From: Microplitis mediator
Taxonomy: Eukaryota; Arthropoda; Insecta; Hymenoptera; Braconidae
Reading direction: 5' to 3'
Assembly (NCBI RefSeq): GCF_029852145.1
Contig: NC_079974.1
Span: forward strand, 18,144,082-18,208,081
DNA length: 64,000 nucleotides
Both the position numbers and the translations under genes were made by a program. Below, in pieces: positions 35,406 through 49,194 of this stretch. Under the pieces are notes generated by a model. It was not told the origin of the DNA and ran no database searches. It saw nothing but the letters and a program-made list of their open reading frames with translations. How positions within the stretch are numbered: position 1 is the first letter of the stretch; the number at the start of each line of letters is the position of its first letter.

Positions 35406-38400
35406 CTATCTTCCTGGTGTACTCTGTTGGTGGACTGGTACTGCAGTGAAAGCTCGTAAGCCGGCATTGGAGCCTAATTGGTGATTTAGTCCCGAAATAC
35501 TTGAGCCTAATCTTAGTCCAGCGCTGATGGAGGGTGAATTCGTGGACCTATTGGGCGCTGGCTGGGGGCATTTTTCTAGATGGTGATGGTGGGAGCGGAC
35601 TGCAAGCCTGCTTACGTGCACGGGAATGGGTACGACGATACGCGGTCCATTACCGGGCTGACCATTGTGTCCGTTCCGGCCGACAGAACTCGCGCTGCCG
35701 GCTGTCAATCCAGCTTTGACTCGTTTCCATTTAGCGCGCCGGTTTTGGAACCAAATTTTCACCTGGACCTCGGATAGTTTCAAGGTGTTGGCAATATGCG
35801 AGCGCTCTGTCAGACTTAGATACTTTTTTGCGTGAAATTCACGCTCGAGCTCAAGTAATTGCTCGGATGTGAAAGCTGTTCTTCTTCTTCTTGCTTTGCT
35901 ATTACTTGCGGATGTGGATCCTGCTGAATTTGATGACTCTCGTCGTCCACTTACGCTGTCATTAACACCCTCGTCGTCACTTTCAGCTGACATTCTACCG
36001 CTCTCTGAGTCTGAAATAGATACATTATTATGTATTTATTTTTATCTTTAACTTGAACTTTTAAACTTTTAAATTATTAAGACACTGATATTGTTATCAA
36101 ATCTCATAATTATTATAATGGACTTGACGAGATATATTCATGATTACTTTAAGTGGTAATGACTAGGTGTTAATTTAACTATTAACACGAGAGATATAAT
36201 TTTAATTATAATTAAAAATTTTTCAAATCCATACATTAAGTACTTAACTTATCTAATTACCAAAGAAACAAATCAACTAATTGATATGACACATTTTTTT
36301 ATCGATATCGATATCTTATAGATTTCCGTCAATTAAAGTTATCGACTACGTCAAGTACTTTTAATTTAATAAGTATAACACGTCAATTATACTGAGTTTT
36401 ACGTATAGCAATTAAATTACTTACTTATTAATCGTAATTTAAGTAAAAAATATATATTTACTTATTTCGTAAGACTTAAAAACGTAATTTATTTAATTAT
36501 CATTGATAATTTATCAGTTAATTAATTCACTTGTTAATGTCATATATTTTTTAAAGCCCAATTTTTTTACAGTTCAGAAAAATTTTTTATTTTAATTACC
36601 AAAATCAATGTCTGGTTTTATTATATATTTTTATTTTCTTGTAAAAAGTTATATATTAAAATATAATATAAGACTTTTATTTCTTAATTTAATAATAAAA
36701 TTTAATTAATAATTAACAATCATCCGTATGAAAAAAAATTAAAAATAATAAATTTCAAATTTCAGACGATTCTGGATTTTGAGTTGATAATTTTTGAATT
36801 TTTAAAAAATAGTAAAAATAATTTTCAACAGGACTTTGTAGGCAGTACAAATAATTTGATTTTATATTTTTACTGGTTTGAAGATCCACAAAAAAAAAGA
36901 CTTTGTACTCTACTCAAAATTGTTCATAAACAAGATTAGGTTTGAAATTTTTTTACTCGAATTTTTTCAGTGGGAAGGCATCAGTTGCCTACAATTTTTT
37001 TGCTGGTTGTATCAAATGCCTACAATATTTTTCCGTACATAATAAATGCATACTGCTCAGTTGCCTACCAAACTTTATTGCCTACAGTTCTACTGCCTAC
37101 AAAAATAAAAAAAAAATATATTCTAATTGCATACAAAATTTATTGCAGACTGTTCTATTGCCTACTAAAAAAATATTTTATGATGTCCAATTGATTACTA
37201 TTCAACTGTGTACCCATCAGAGAAATACCTGATTAATGTAGAGAAGCTTCTGATTTATTTGCTAAGAAAATCAAGTACTTATTCATGAGAAATGATGAAT
37301 GTTCAGGACTGATCATTTAAAAAAAAAAAAAAAAAAACTCAGATGATCTGAAAAATATCAGAACCACGGTAGTTTTCACAATATTAACTGGAAACTTTAT
37401 TAAGTTTTCTATCAGATTAAAAATTAATTAACATTGTTAATGATTGAAAATATATTCATTTGTATGTTCATATTTTTTATTTTTGTAGGCAATAGAACTG
37501 TAGGCAACTGATGCCTTCCTTTTTTCAGTTTCAAAAGTGATCAACTCAAAGTTCAAAATTGTCTTAAATTTGAAATTTCTTCGCTTTGAATTTTTTTCTT
37601 ACGGAAGACTATTAATTATTAATTAAATTTTATTACAAATAATTTATTTAAAGTTGACTGTAAAAAATTGTTTTTTACAGGCAATAAAAATTATAATTAT
37701 AAATTATTGATGATAATAAAATAATAAATATTAAATTATCGTAACACGTGAGTGAGAAAATAAATAAAAATAATAATTGTTACAGAATTGTACATTATCT
37801 GCATTCAGCATTGGCACATCTATTTATTTATTGACAAGATTTCGATTTACAAATTAATGTAAAGCATCTACTTGGATTCGTATCTACATATGCATGTAGT
37901 GTGAAAATACATATATAATACGTATTAACAGACACATGCATATGAAGTATAAATGTCAAAATAAAAGCACGTCTTTACACTATAACGACAATTGTCGATC
38001 GATTCATAAAAGCTATATTTCAACATATACTCGTACGATATATCGTCGAGATATAAATGTAAGAAGAGTAATTAAATAAACTTTAAAAGGAAAAATAACC
38101 AAGTCATCGAGGTATGTATATATAGAGATAAATTAAAAAAAAAAAAAAATGTATGATACTGTATAAATGTAAATGTACTTTGACATTTTAATATAGATTT
38201 ATTAAAGTGTTTAAATTAGTAACGATTTTAAACTTTAATGTGATAAAATTTAATTCAGGTTATCGTGCAATTTGCGGATGAACGACTTATCCTGTTTAAT
38301 AATTAATTATACCACCGTCGACATATTACTTTCAACCTCGTTACATCAATTGAATCTTCCAGTATCAGAGTCACTTCTCTTGGTTTAAATTGATAAATAA

Positions 38401-41400
38401 TTTATATAAAACGGTTTCAAGTAAAAGATTACATTTTTAGATACCTGAATTTATCCATCACGAATTCTCGTTGAGTAGTATTATATACCGTCGAGATCGG
38501 AGTACATTAATTTTACAAAGTTTATTTAATAATTTATTTTGACCTGAATCGGCTGAATCAACTTGAGATTACTTATTTTTTTAATATAGAAGATATCAAT
38601 TAAATTTCAATTATTCACAATTTAAATAATTTATTTATCGTTGCTAAGTTTTATATTTAATAGATAAATAATTCATTGCGGATGTGTACTGACATTTTAA
38701 TGGAGTGTTAAATTTATTATTTTAATTTAATTGATAAGTTTCGGATAAATTGTCAGACGATCTGACAAATTTCTTCAGTAATGTGTCAATATTTTTATTG
38801 ATCCAACGAAGATGGTCATTTAGAAAATTTTTTTGTTGACTTTACGTATTTTCGGGGATGGTTCCTGATCCTCCCATGTCATGTCCAACGCGATGGGGTC
38901 TCTTGCAATTTAGTAAAATACAGTAAGCCGTAAAAAACAACGCAGATGTTATCAGAAAATTTGGAAGTTCATGAATGTTTAATGGAAAGTTTAGTTTAGA
39001 AAAAAACGGTGACTTTTTTTTCGATTGCGAGGAATTTAGTGCGGTCTGTTACTGGAATACAAATTGAAATTTTTATTAAATAAAATTTATTTGAAAATTT
39101 TCAATGACGTAAAAATGAATAGATTATGTTTCGTTTCCTTGACGATATCGTTTATTGTAACTACTTAACGATTAGGAGTAATAGCGTATTAATATATCAC
39201 ACCGACTCAATCATATTATTGGGTGTTACATAAATATTTTATGTTGCAGATCAATGGAACTTTATAATTCTCATAAGTACAGTGTGGTCCTTAATAATTT
39301 ATTTGTCGTTACGTAAAATAAGATTTCATTTTTTTTTTAACAAAAAATTGTTTATTGTAACACATATTTAGTTGCTATCACCGAATTTACTTTGTTATCA
39401 AGATCAAATTTTTTTTCAATCAGTACACAAAATTTCGTTTGTTCAAGAAAAAATTTTTCTCACCTAAGAAAACTTTTTTGTAATAAAAAAATTTTGACAT
39501 TTTTTTTGGGTTGCAAAAAATATTCTTGGGTCAAGGTATGCTTTTTTTTTGCATAGATTGAATATCTATATACATAACAGCTTAATTTTAAGACTCAGTA
39601 ATAGTCAGTTTTTTATTTCCTTGTAAATTTATCTTCTATAAAATGGAAATGCAACACAAAAAAAATTAAACACCAAAAATTACTCTGACGATTTTAACTC
39701 CAATAATAATTACAGTTTTACATGGTAGCATGTTTTTGAGCGCGAAACTTAAAAAATTATATTATTTTTACGGCGATAAAAATATTACAGTTTCAAAAAT
39801 TAAATCAAAATGTCTTTCAGTCATTTTTGATAAAGTAGTATTTTTAATTTAAAAAATTCATTGTTCTAGATTGTATTGTTTTTATTACTATACACCAGTT
39901 GTAATAATTACAGTGTATAGACAATAATTTCTATACAATCGGATTTGAAGTGCCCATTTACTATTTAAATTATGATCTGTAATTTTTTTTTTTTACCGCA
40001 AAGATTTGAAAAATTTCATTTTTGAACGAGACATTTTGAAGAAAAAAGAATCGAATATATGTAAAAGACATTATAAAGTTCAAAAATAAGATCTTAGAAA
40101 TTTGGCTGAAAGTAGATTTTGAAATTGAGCGGCAGTTTATTTTATTAATGAGTGAGTTTTATCAATGATGAAATAACTTTTAAATCAAGGAAATAGTAAT
40201 TTATTTCTAAAGATATTATATTGATTATCAGTAACGACCAGACGACCTTATTTTCTGAAATATGTAAACTTGTGATAGTGCTCTCTCATTTCTCTATTAA
40301 TCTATTCGTTCTCAAATGATTCTGTGGCATGTATAACTAAACATGCCCGCGATTTCGTGTTCAGCGGAAGTAATTAATGATGACATAAAATTCAATTGTG
40401 AAATGTATTTGGAATAAAATTTATATGTGTATATTAATAATCATGAGTCGTTATCATGGGGAGTAGAATGTTTAAAATTTAAGTTTATTTCCATTCATCT
40501 ATTGAATGGGAATTTGATAGCAATTAAATTTTTTTACTCATAGATAAAAATTAGTGATATTTATTACTGAATTTTATTTGAAAATTTTTTTGTTTTTATG
40601 AATTAAGTTGATAATTAAGTCATAAGAAAATTAAAAAAAAAAAAAAAGAGAAAAAAAAATTACTTGAAATAATGATATAAATTTTTGAAATTGTCAACTA
40701 GATTTAAAAAATGATTTCTTTATAATTCAACTTCATTCATTAACGATAATAGTTTTTTAATGCGTCCAAGCTACTAAGTTATTAGAAGTATATGTTTACT
40801 TTTCAATTTACAATTACTTTAAGATAATTGAACAATTGGTATATTAACTAATTGATAATAATTATTAAAGTAATTAAAAAGATATTATTGAGTATCTAGA
40901 TATCCGGTAATTGTGACAAAAAACCTCTGGCATTAATTTTTAAAAATTAAACTTAAAAAAAAAATTGATAAGAAAAAAAATTTAATGTCTGTCGTATATC
41001 GGACAATTAAGTTTATAAATAATTAATTAGAAAAAAAATAGACCAATGGTATAGCTATTAAATAATTAACAATAAAAAACTATAAAAAAATTTTAAATAG
41101 TAAAAATTCAATGTGGTAACTAATTTTTTAAAAATCAATAGAACCAAAAGAAAAAAAAATTATAAATCTATTGTACCAATAAAAAAATAAAACAAAAATG
41201 AATTGATGAATTCGTCGAATTTTTTTGTTAGTCTCGCATATAAATTTGACCTGCGGCATTACATCAATGAAAATGTAATCGGTCATTCATGTCTCGTAGC
41301 CATAGGATACGTGATTAACGATAAAAAACTATTTTTTTTTTTTAAGTACTAAGTATGTGTTCCAATGTATTACGACACATTAATAAGTTTTAATGTACTC

Positions 41401-43301
41401 AAGTAATTAAGTACTCGAAGTAAATTATTTTTTTATCCTAATTATGTCTTCTAATTATCTTGATAATTAACAAGTGTCGATGTATGAGTTATCAAATTCT
41501 TTGTTACACTTAAATAATTAAATTATAAATATATAATTATAGAGACAGGTACTGACGATTTGAACTCCAATAATAATTATACAGTTTTACATGCCAGCAT
41601 GTTTTTGAGCGCGAAACTTTAAAAATTATATTATTTTTACAATACAGTAAACTTGATACTTAATTATTTTTACGCAGAAAAAAATTATCACTTATAACTA
41701 CGGCATTATAAATTCCCTGGTTAAGAATTCCGATTGAGTATAATCGGAACGAATCGGTTTCAATCGGAAAAAGTGCATAAAAATAAAAATATTATTTTCC
41801 GATTGAATCCCATTCTAAATTTTTAATCGGAATGAATCGGTTCCAATCGGAAGATTTTTTTATTTCGTTGTAATTTTCCGATTGGAACCGATTCATTCCG
41901 ATAAAAATTTTAAATGGGATTCAATCGGAAAATAATATATTTTTCGGAAATTTCCGATTCACTCGAATAGGATTCGAATGGAAATTTCCGATCAAATCCT
42001 ATTGAAGTGAATCGGATTTCTCAACCAGGGAAGTAATCAGTAGTTAATTACGCTGTTAAAAATCGGGACTAAATTCGGAGTGATTACGGGTTTTATTGAA
42101 ATCCAAATTTACTCCGACACTCGGAGTTCTGGAGTTTAAAAAAAAATTAAACCAGATATGGAGTAAATAGAGAGTTTGTTTTTTTCAGCGAAGTGATTTC
42201 GGAGTGATCTGGATTTTATTTAAATCCGCATCCAGAAACTCTCTTTCGGAGTAAATTTTACTTCGAGGGAATCAAATAAATAAACAGTCATCCGCTCCGC
42301 ATTCTCTCCGGATTTAATCCGCGTTCACGCCACAGATTTTTCACAGGAAAAATTCTGGACGTTTCAAAGTAATTATAAAATTTATTTGTTTATCGTGTAT
42401 TAATAAAAATATATAAACTAACCGTGTTGTGATTTAGAGAGATACTGAACTGGAGATAAACTCCCGTCATCTTCTTCACTGTCAGTCATTACAGCGTTGT
42501 TATTAATGTTGCAGGAGGAATCGCGGTGGCCAGGATAAATGGCACCTTGTAGATGATGTTGAAGTCCATTGAGACTTAAGTTTAAACCATTTGACGACAA
42601 CGGATGATTATTTTGATGTGAAGGATAGTTCGCCGACGGATGTGGTGGGATCAGTGGCCCACACGTTATGCCACCATCACCACCATGAATTCTCATCGGT
42701 AACCAATTGTATGCTGCACTGTATAAACTCAATGGCATTGCAAATCCTGTAATTTATAAAATTATAACCCATTAATTATTCAACAAAATTCTAATAATTA
42801 ATGTCTTAAAAATCGATTATAATTTCAACCGCAAATTAATTATTCAAGTATCCTCATTTCATTCATATTGAATTTAAAATTTCTACCAATTATAAAACCG
42901 ATAAATGTCTCATTAAATATTTGAATGTAATTTGAAATAAATCTGGAGCAATTACATGATTATTAAAAAATATATGAGGAAGAACTTTATAACGATTTTT
43001 AATTTACTGATGAAGTTAATTATTTAAAAATTTCAAAAATAAAAAATGAACCTGGTAAAGCACTGGTTACTGTAGCAAGACATCGTTGCTGATAAAGTAA
43101 TTCTCTCTCACGTTCAGACTCATCATTACCCTTTAATTTATTATTATTTGAATTATCCACATTATTTATTATTTGCCCTCTATTGCCAATTAAACTTTCT
43201 ATAGTAAAAGGTTTTGGCGCGGGTCGCGGTATTATTTCCATTGAATCGGTTTCTTCATTGGTAATGTCTAGATTTTTTTTATCTTTTTCCACTTTTTCCA
43301 T
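35406..43301 (-). CDS. unpg: Homeobox transcription factor, Gbx/unplugged class
   Basis: Orthologue of vertebrate GBX1/2 and Drosophila unplugged, a nuclear repressor that patterns brain (hindbrain-side) and tracheal cells. Three coding exons: 43301-43052, 42746-42423, 36010-35406; 392 codons plus stop, phases consistent. Near the N-terminus is PFTIESLIG, an eh1-type Groucho-binding motif typical of Gbx. The homeodomain (about residues 231-290) reads RRRRTAFTSEQLLELEREFH, then YLSLTERSHIA and VKIWFQNRRAKWKRVKAG, diagnostic of Gbx. The acidic DSESGRMSAESDDE before it and the short tail after it are also family-like. Intron 1 is 305 bases and intron 2 6.4 kb. Long gene-poor flanks fit a developmental regulator. 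No premature stops. Confidence is high for class, slightly lower for the symbol. Confidence 0.95.
36972..37519. mobile_element. Mutator-like fold-back with TTGCCTAC repeats, Gbx intron 2
   Basis: Ends GGGAAGGCATCAGTTGCC and the inverse CAACTGATGCCTTCC, flanked by TTTTTTCAGT on both sides (36962-36971 and 37520-37529), an apparent 10 bp target duplication. The unit TTGCCTAC(A) recurs in the left arm and inverted (GTAGGCAA) in the right. Duplication length suits Mutator-like elements. Confidence 0.7.
39680..39785 (+). repeat. Direct repeat, copy 1 (second copy 41546-41645)
   Basis: CTGACGATTT..AACTCCAATAATAATTA..CAGTTTTACATG..AGCATGTTTTTGAGCGCGAAACTT, closely similar in both copies. Probably fragments of a dispersed repeat. 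Confidence 0.6.
41713..42031. mobile_element. Repeat family I copy (TTCCCTGGTTRAGAA ends)
   Basis: Left TTCCCTGGTTAAGAATTCCG, right the inverse of TTCCCTGGTTGAGAAATCCG. AATCGG/CCGATT words recur throughout, making a long imperfect palindrome. Confidence 0.6.
42050..42352. mobile_element. Repeat family E copy
   Basis: Left GTTAAAAATCGGGACTAAATT, right the inverse of GTGAAAAATCTGTGGCGTGA. Internal CGGAGTGATTA and GGAGTAAATTTTACT words. Lies 18 bases from the neighbouring family I copy and just before Gbx exon 2. Confidence 0.55.
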
Positions 43302-43850
43302 TTTTATATATTTTATAATAAATAATTATAAAATTACACTACACATTTAACTTCACTTATAAAATACACAGTACACATTTTTAATTGCAACATTATTTTA
43401 TTTTAAATAATTATAATATTACACGAGGTAACAGTTGAGTAAAAATCTAAATACACAGTTAATATTTATTAAATCGAGTTAATAAATAAATTTCAAACGG
43501 ACATAGTGTTGACGCCAAGATAGCTGGCGGATGACTGTCGCGATGCATGCGCGAAATCCCCGCGTCGACCGCGAGTAGGTTTGTACACAGCACATAATGT
43601 ATTGTGTTGTTTTTAGGTAGTGGGGATGGAATAAGAAAAACTCGCGGTAAGCTTTACCCCCAGTTGAAATATACCGCGAGGCGTGGCCAAGGTCGTCGTG
43701 GAGGGATCGTTGATTGGACCAGCATTAACCAACGGTATCATTGTTATATCAACGGTGAATCGTAGTCGCCATCTTCGGTTCGCGCGGTTCGCAATATTCT
43801 CTCTACACTCTAGACTCTACTCATAGATGATTGAGGCTGCTAAATAAATT
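43302..43850 (-). promoter_or_regulatory. Gbx upstream/promoter region
   Basis: Directly upstream of the Gbx ATG on the minus strand. From about 43500 to 43790 it is much richer in CpG than the surroundings (CCCCGCGTCGACCGCGAG, ACCGCGAGGCGTGGCC), typical of a promoter with 5' untranslated sequence. No TATA box was pinned down. Confidence 0.4.
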
Positions 43851-44187
43851 TTCCTTGTGGAAAAAAAACGACAGTTATTGTTATTATACAAGTCGATTAA
43901 ATTCTCATTTACAATTACCTTCTCCTTGTAATAACTTGTAAGGTAATTCATGTCACACAATATCAATAGTCAGTAGTCAGACCACAGTCTTTATTAAAAT
44001 TTTTATAACAACTTATATTCAGGGTGTCGATAATTGACACTTTGCCAAAGTGGACACGGCCTCTATTAATAATTTATTTAAATTTATATAAAATATATAC
44101 GTCCGGTTGTAAAGGATAAAAATTTTTTACTGCTGTCTCATACATGATTACTTTAATTATTTATTATTTTGCTTTTGTCCATGTGCG

Positions 44188-44783
44188 TAGGGAGAGGGGG
44201 GCAAAGTGGGCGCCTTAAGAAAAATAATTGTAATCATTAATTTTTTTTACGCGTTTACTTCTTTTTAGACCCTTGATACTAATTTTCAATTTATTATGCT
44301 GCGCCCGTTAAAATTGTAAAATCGAAAATTAGGGGCAAAGTGGGCCATCCAAAAAAGTTCGGATTTGATATTTTTTATTCTTTACACGTGTGATATTTGC
44401 AAATAACTATAAAACAATTGTATTTTAACAATATAAAAATTCATTTTAATAGTCTGCTGCGATATAACTTTAAAACGTAACTTTATTATCTTTAACTTTC
44501 TTAATAAATTATAAATAAATAAATTCTTTATTTCAATGTATAGAATACACGAGTATCTTTTTACATTTTTTTCTTTGTTTTAAATTTTGTTTTCTTTAAA
44601 ATGTTTCTTTCTCTATCTGTAGAAATTAAAAATTAAAAATCTTAATAAATTATATTTAATGAACAGTTTTGGTGGTCTATTTTAACCCTCATTATATAAG
44701 AAATTTTGATAAGCTTATTTTCCATCCGAATTTATTGTCGTATAGAAAATTTTGAGAAGCCACTTTGCCCCCTCCAATCCCTA
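44188..44783. mobile_element. MITE with GGGGGGCAAAGTGGGC ends
   Basis: Left TAGGGAGAGGGGGGCAAAGT, right the inverse of TAGGGATTGGAGGGGGCAAA. The motif GGGGCAAAGTGGGCC recurs internally at 44331. TA at each edge is compatible with a TA duplication. Non-coding. Confidence 0.6.
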
Positions 44784-44961
44784 TTACACTAGTAATAATA
44801 ATCATAATGATTATTATTATTAATATTATTATTATTATTATTATTATTTTTATCATTATGACTCCAAATTCTTTAGACGAATTCTTGGTATATACTTTTG
44901 ACAATAAGTATAATAATTAATTACAATTGCAAATAATACAATATTAATAAACTGAAATATG

Positions 44962-45168
44962 TACACAGAAAAAAAAGATTTCTTAGTGCTAGAAATTTTT
45001 ACTTGCCTCAAAAATTTTTCGTATTATAAATTGAAACCAAAAAAATTTCTTAGCGCGAGAATAAATTTTATAAGAGTAAGAAAAAATTTTAAGAACTACG
45101 AAATTTTATCTCGTCCTAAAAAAATTCTTGTTTTTAATGCATGATACAAAATAATTTTGTTTTTCTGT
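44962..45168. mobile_element. Small MITE, family G copy
   Basis: CACAGAAAAAAAAG on the left and CTTGTTTTTAAT..TTTTTCTGTG on the right. TTAGCGCGAGAATAA and TTAGTGCTAGAAA inside resemble the unit at 27027. Confidence 0.45.
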
Positions 45169-48100
45169 GCAATAAATATATAAGTTGATAATTCTTTTCA
45201 AAAGTATAATAAAGTGACTAAAAAACTTGAAGCTTTTTTTAATAAATTTTATAATATAACATTAGTGATAAAAAATTAATAAATTATTGTTATTAATTTA
45301 ATTTTTTTGTAATTTTGAAAGATTGCCTTTTATTAATATTGTTTTATTTATAACGCTATACATTAGTACGATACAAATATTTAACAAACAAAAAAAAAAG
45401 GATCGTTAGCAAGTTCTTGGCACGAGAAAGTTACACTTAAGCTGTTTGTCGTGGGTGGGCGTTTAATGTCGTTAAATAATTTTTTTTTAACGCTCGTTAT
45501 ACATTAATTGGATGGTTTATGATACTTTAATTAGACAAACTAATTTTCTATACATAGTAATATAATTACATGTTATTTTTTAAATTTTTAAACTAAGGAT
45601 TTTTTATCTTTACTCTGTGTAATAATTAAACCCATCCAAGTTTTACTAAATATAATAAAGTAAAAACTCGTAAATCAATAAGGTAACAGTGTTGTTATTT
45701 TTTATAATTCATCTGTGACAACTATTTTTAAATAAAACTAAAACATTTATAAATAAATAAATATATTTTCCTATTTATAAAAATTGAACTTTAAGCCTTG
45801 CCTTAACAGCCATAAATTTTGTTATATAAATAATATAAAACATAAAAGATGGTATTTATTAGTTATTCCGTTTATTAACTTTTGTTTACCCTTTCAACAC
45901 CAACACGTTGACCTATCACCTATAGACTTTTTGTTTTCATAGAACACCTAGTTAGCGTGTTAAACAACTTGTCTTTAATATTGATATATAAACTAAGTGA
46001 GTAAATAAAAGTATATATTATAGTTATATATATAAAATATACTAAATGTATGACGTTAAGAGTGAGCGAGCGAAAATTCCCGAAAGTAATTTTTGTTCAT
46101 CGATCCGCAAATTCTAGAATAAGAAATAAATATATACATATATATATAAATGTGCATGCAGTTCATACAAACGTCAAGTACTAAATCTTTTCACGCTTGG
46201 CAATCACTTGACACATGAGGAAATTATATATTCTTGTTCTTAGGACCCATATTACCAACACATACAAGTCTCCTATGCTAAGTGTACATACTCTGAATTA
46301 CTTAAATACTAAATATCACATATATGTGTTAGTGGTTACGCACGTGCAGTAGTCCTTCATCTTAAAAGTTTGTAAAAAAAATATATTTTTTTAATTACTC
46401 GCAGTTTTATGGACCCTGGCAACACTTTATGTACATTCACGCGTCAGCGGCTTCTTAGATCTTTTTTTTCAATCCATTAAGATTTTGTTATATTTTTTTA
46501 TAAGACATTTTTCCAATTGTCTCGATGTCTTTTTTCACCAATAAAAAATTGAGCTCATGTACAATTAATTTTCTATATAAATTATAAATATATATAATGA
46601 ATAAAAAAAAACGCGAAAAGTTTAGCGTGTAAACGCGCATATGCGTGAACATAAAACGATTGCGTGCGCCGGCGTGTTTTACAGAATGGAATTTATATTT
46701 GTGAATATTCAACACATGTGTAATAATATATATACATATATTTATATATATAAAACATGCTGGCGCACGCCGTAGCGGTAATACGGTATAGAGTACAGCG
46801 AGTTAAAATTGATGGTTGACAAATTGGTGGGCGGCAGTGAGACATATCGTTGTAAGCTTATGCGTTTTGTAACACGGTAATGGATTAACCGTGTGGCCTG
46901 TTATATTATATCAAGTATGACTATCATCAAGTGTTTTTATTACTATATGTATACTAGTTTCCACTCATAGCTCACCCCTTTTTAAACCCTCTCGTCCGCG
47001 CTTTACCTGCTGACGACTAAAAAAAAAACTAAATTATATATTTTAAATATTATTGTAGAATTTTTAACCCAAGCCTGTGACAATGGAGTAAATTACAGAC
47101 GCAAATGTTTATTCGTGTTCAAAAAAAAATTAAATTAGTACCCGAAAAATGAAAAAATAAAATTAAGAAAGTAAAAAAAAATTCATGGGTTTTTTTAAAA
47201 ATATCCTGGATAAAAAAGGAATAGTTGAGCATGTATAAAATATGTCGGCGTGTTTTTTTACGCGTCACCGCCTCGGTTTTACGCGTAATCACCATTCAAA
47301 GACATTATTTTTACGAGCTACATCCATTCAAACTATTTTGTCGTACAGTAATTTTAAAATCACTAATTTAGTGTATTAAGAGACACTTGATAAATTTTTA
47401 AAAATAAAACGAATAAATTATTTATTTTAAATTAATTTATTAAAATTGTCGAAAGTCTAGACGTATATACTTCAGTTGACAAGATAAAAGATAACAAAAA
47501 GACACGTACCAGTTTAATACTGTATGCTAATCACGCAGACAATTGATTAACCGCCAAAGACATTGCCGACAAATTAAAAGAATACTATCGCATCTTATTT
47601 ATTTTTTTTTTCAAAGATTATCTAGTCCGTGATGTGCCAGAGTTGGACTAAGTCTGGTACAACAAACGAACAGAATAAAATGAAATAGAAGTAAATAATT
47701 CGTCCTCAGCATCCTGAGTTCCTGACGATCAGACGTCCGATACGGGAGTCTTTTGATCTTTACTTCTGCTAAAGACAGAGACTAAACTCTTTACTCATGA
47801 CATTAAATATGTGACACAGCAGTACATTCTCGTAAATCACCGTCACAAGCCTCAAGCCCAAAAAAACGTTTATAAAAAAAAAACTAGAGCTAATTAACTA
47901 GTCATTGGATGAGTAAACTGACACTTTAATTTTGTCTAAACGTTTAAAAAAAAAAGTATTAATAATTATTATAATATATTATTAAATATTTGTAAGCAAG
48001 TCTTTGATGTTTATGACAAACAATAAAAAATAAATAACAATAAAATCGAATAATTTTGTTTGACAACGGAAGTGTTTTGATAAATGCGCCGGGAAAAGGA

Positions 48101-49194
48101 ACAAAAGAATCGTCAAAATGTCAAGTTTGTGGTAAGAACGCACAAATAATCGTCTTTATACATTTAATACTTCTGTGACTTGCGAGCGTTTATCGCATGC
48201 TCCACTGACTTTACTGTATATATAATACAATAGATAAAACATAAATGCGCATTATTTAGAAGCAAGAAAAAAAAAAATAAGTTAAAAATTTTTCCAAGTG
48301 TTAGAATACTTGAAAATATGAATATTTGATGTGACATAAATATATGACTATTGAATTATTGAAGACTTATATACAACTTTTGTTTTTCCATGGTATTCGT
48401 ACACGTGTTTCTTAGTCTTTTTATATATTTTTTCTTTTTTTTTGCGAACCCTTATTTACTGCTGTTATATTTTCATGTTTTGCTGCATCGATTATTACAC
48501 TTTGCAGGGTTAACAGATATCAACACGATAGCATTTAAATGCATACATGCATTACTCATATATATGTTCATAAATGTATATATATTTCTTTAAAGCGAAG
48601 TAAATTCCACGGTGTCGTTACATCACCAGAATATTTATGTGCATCAGTGATTTTCATATATTTAATATGTTCTTCTGATAAATGTACTTGTGTATATATA
48701 TAAGAGCAAAAGCACCGAGAATGGATGAGCTAAAAAAAGTGAGCAGACGTCTTATTAAAATGTAAAAAGCATAATATTATATTTGAATGTTTAAATACGC
48801 GTTAAGCTTTACCAGATTTTATTGATTTAGTTTTCTGATGTATGACTTAATAAAATACTCTTCTAATTTTAAATGAGACATACAATTATTATTTATTTAA
48901 ATGCCACCCGTTATTGCAGATTTCGATGCATTAATATTTATTCGTCTTTCAATAATAGATAAAGTATTTTTAAGAAAGGGTTTAATGAATATCTGAATTG
49001 AATGAAATTTAAAAATTCAATGCACTTAGCGCCGTTTAAAAATTGATCACACGGTGCTATTATTAAAATTTGGTATCAATGGATGAAAAATTAAATATAC
49101 ATGTGACCTAAATGGAAAGCAGACCAGTATAAAATAATATACCATAAATGTTTTATCCATAATAAATTTTCTTTAAATCATTTTTCCGTTGCAA

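Larger units (their letters stand above)
36011..42422 (-). other. Gbx intron 2
   Basis: 6.4 kb intron. It contains the Mutator-like fold-back, a small family G unit near 39422-39556, a pair of ~100-base direct repeats (39680-39785 and 41546-41645, both with CATGTTTTTGAGCGCGAAACT), a family I copy (41713-42031) and a family E copy (42050-42352). The remaining stretches are AT-rich with no features recognised; enhancers cannot be seen without comparison. Confidence 0.5.
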
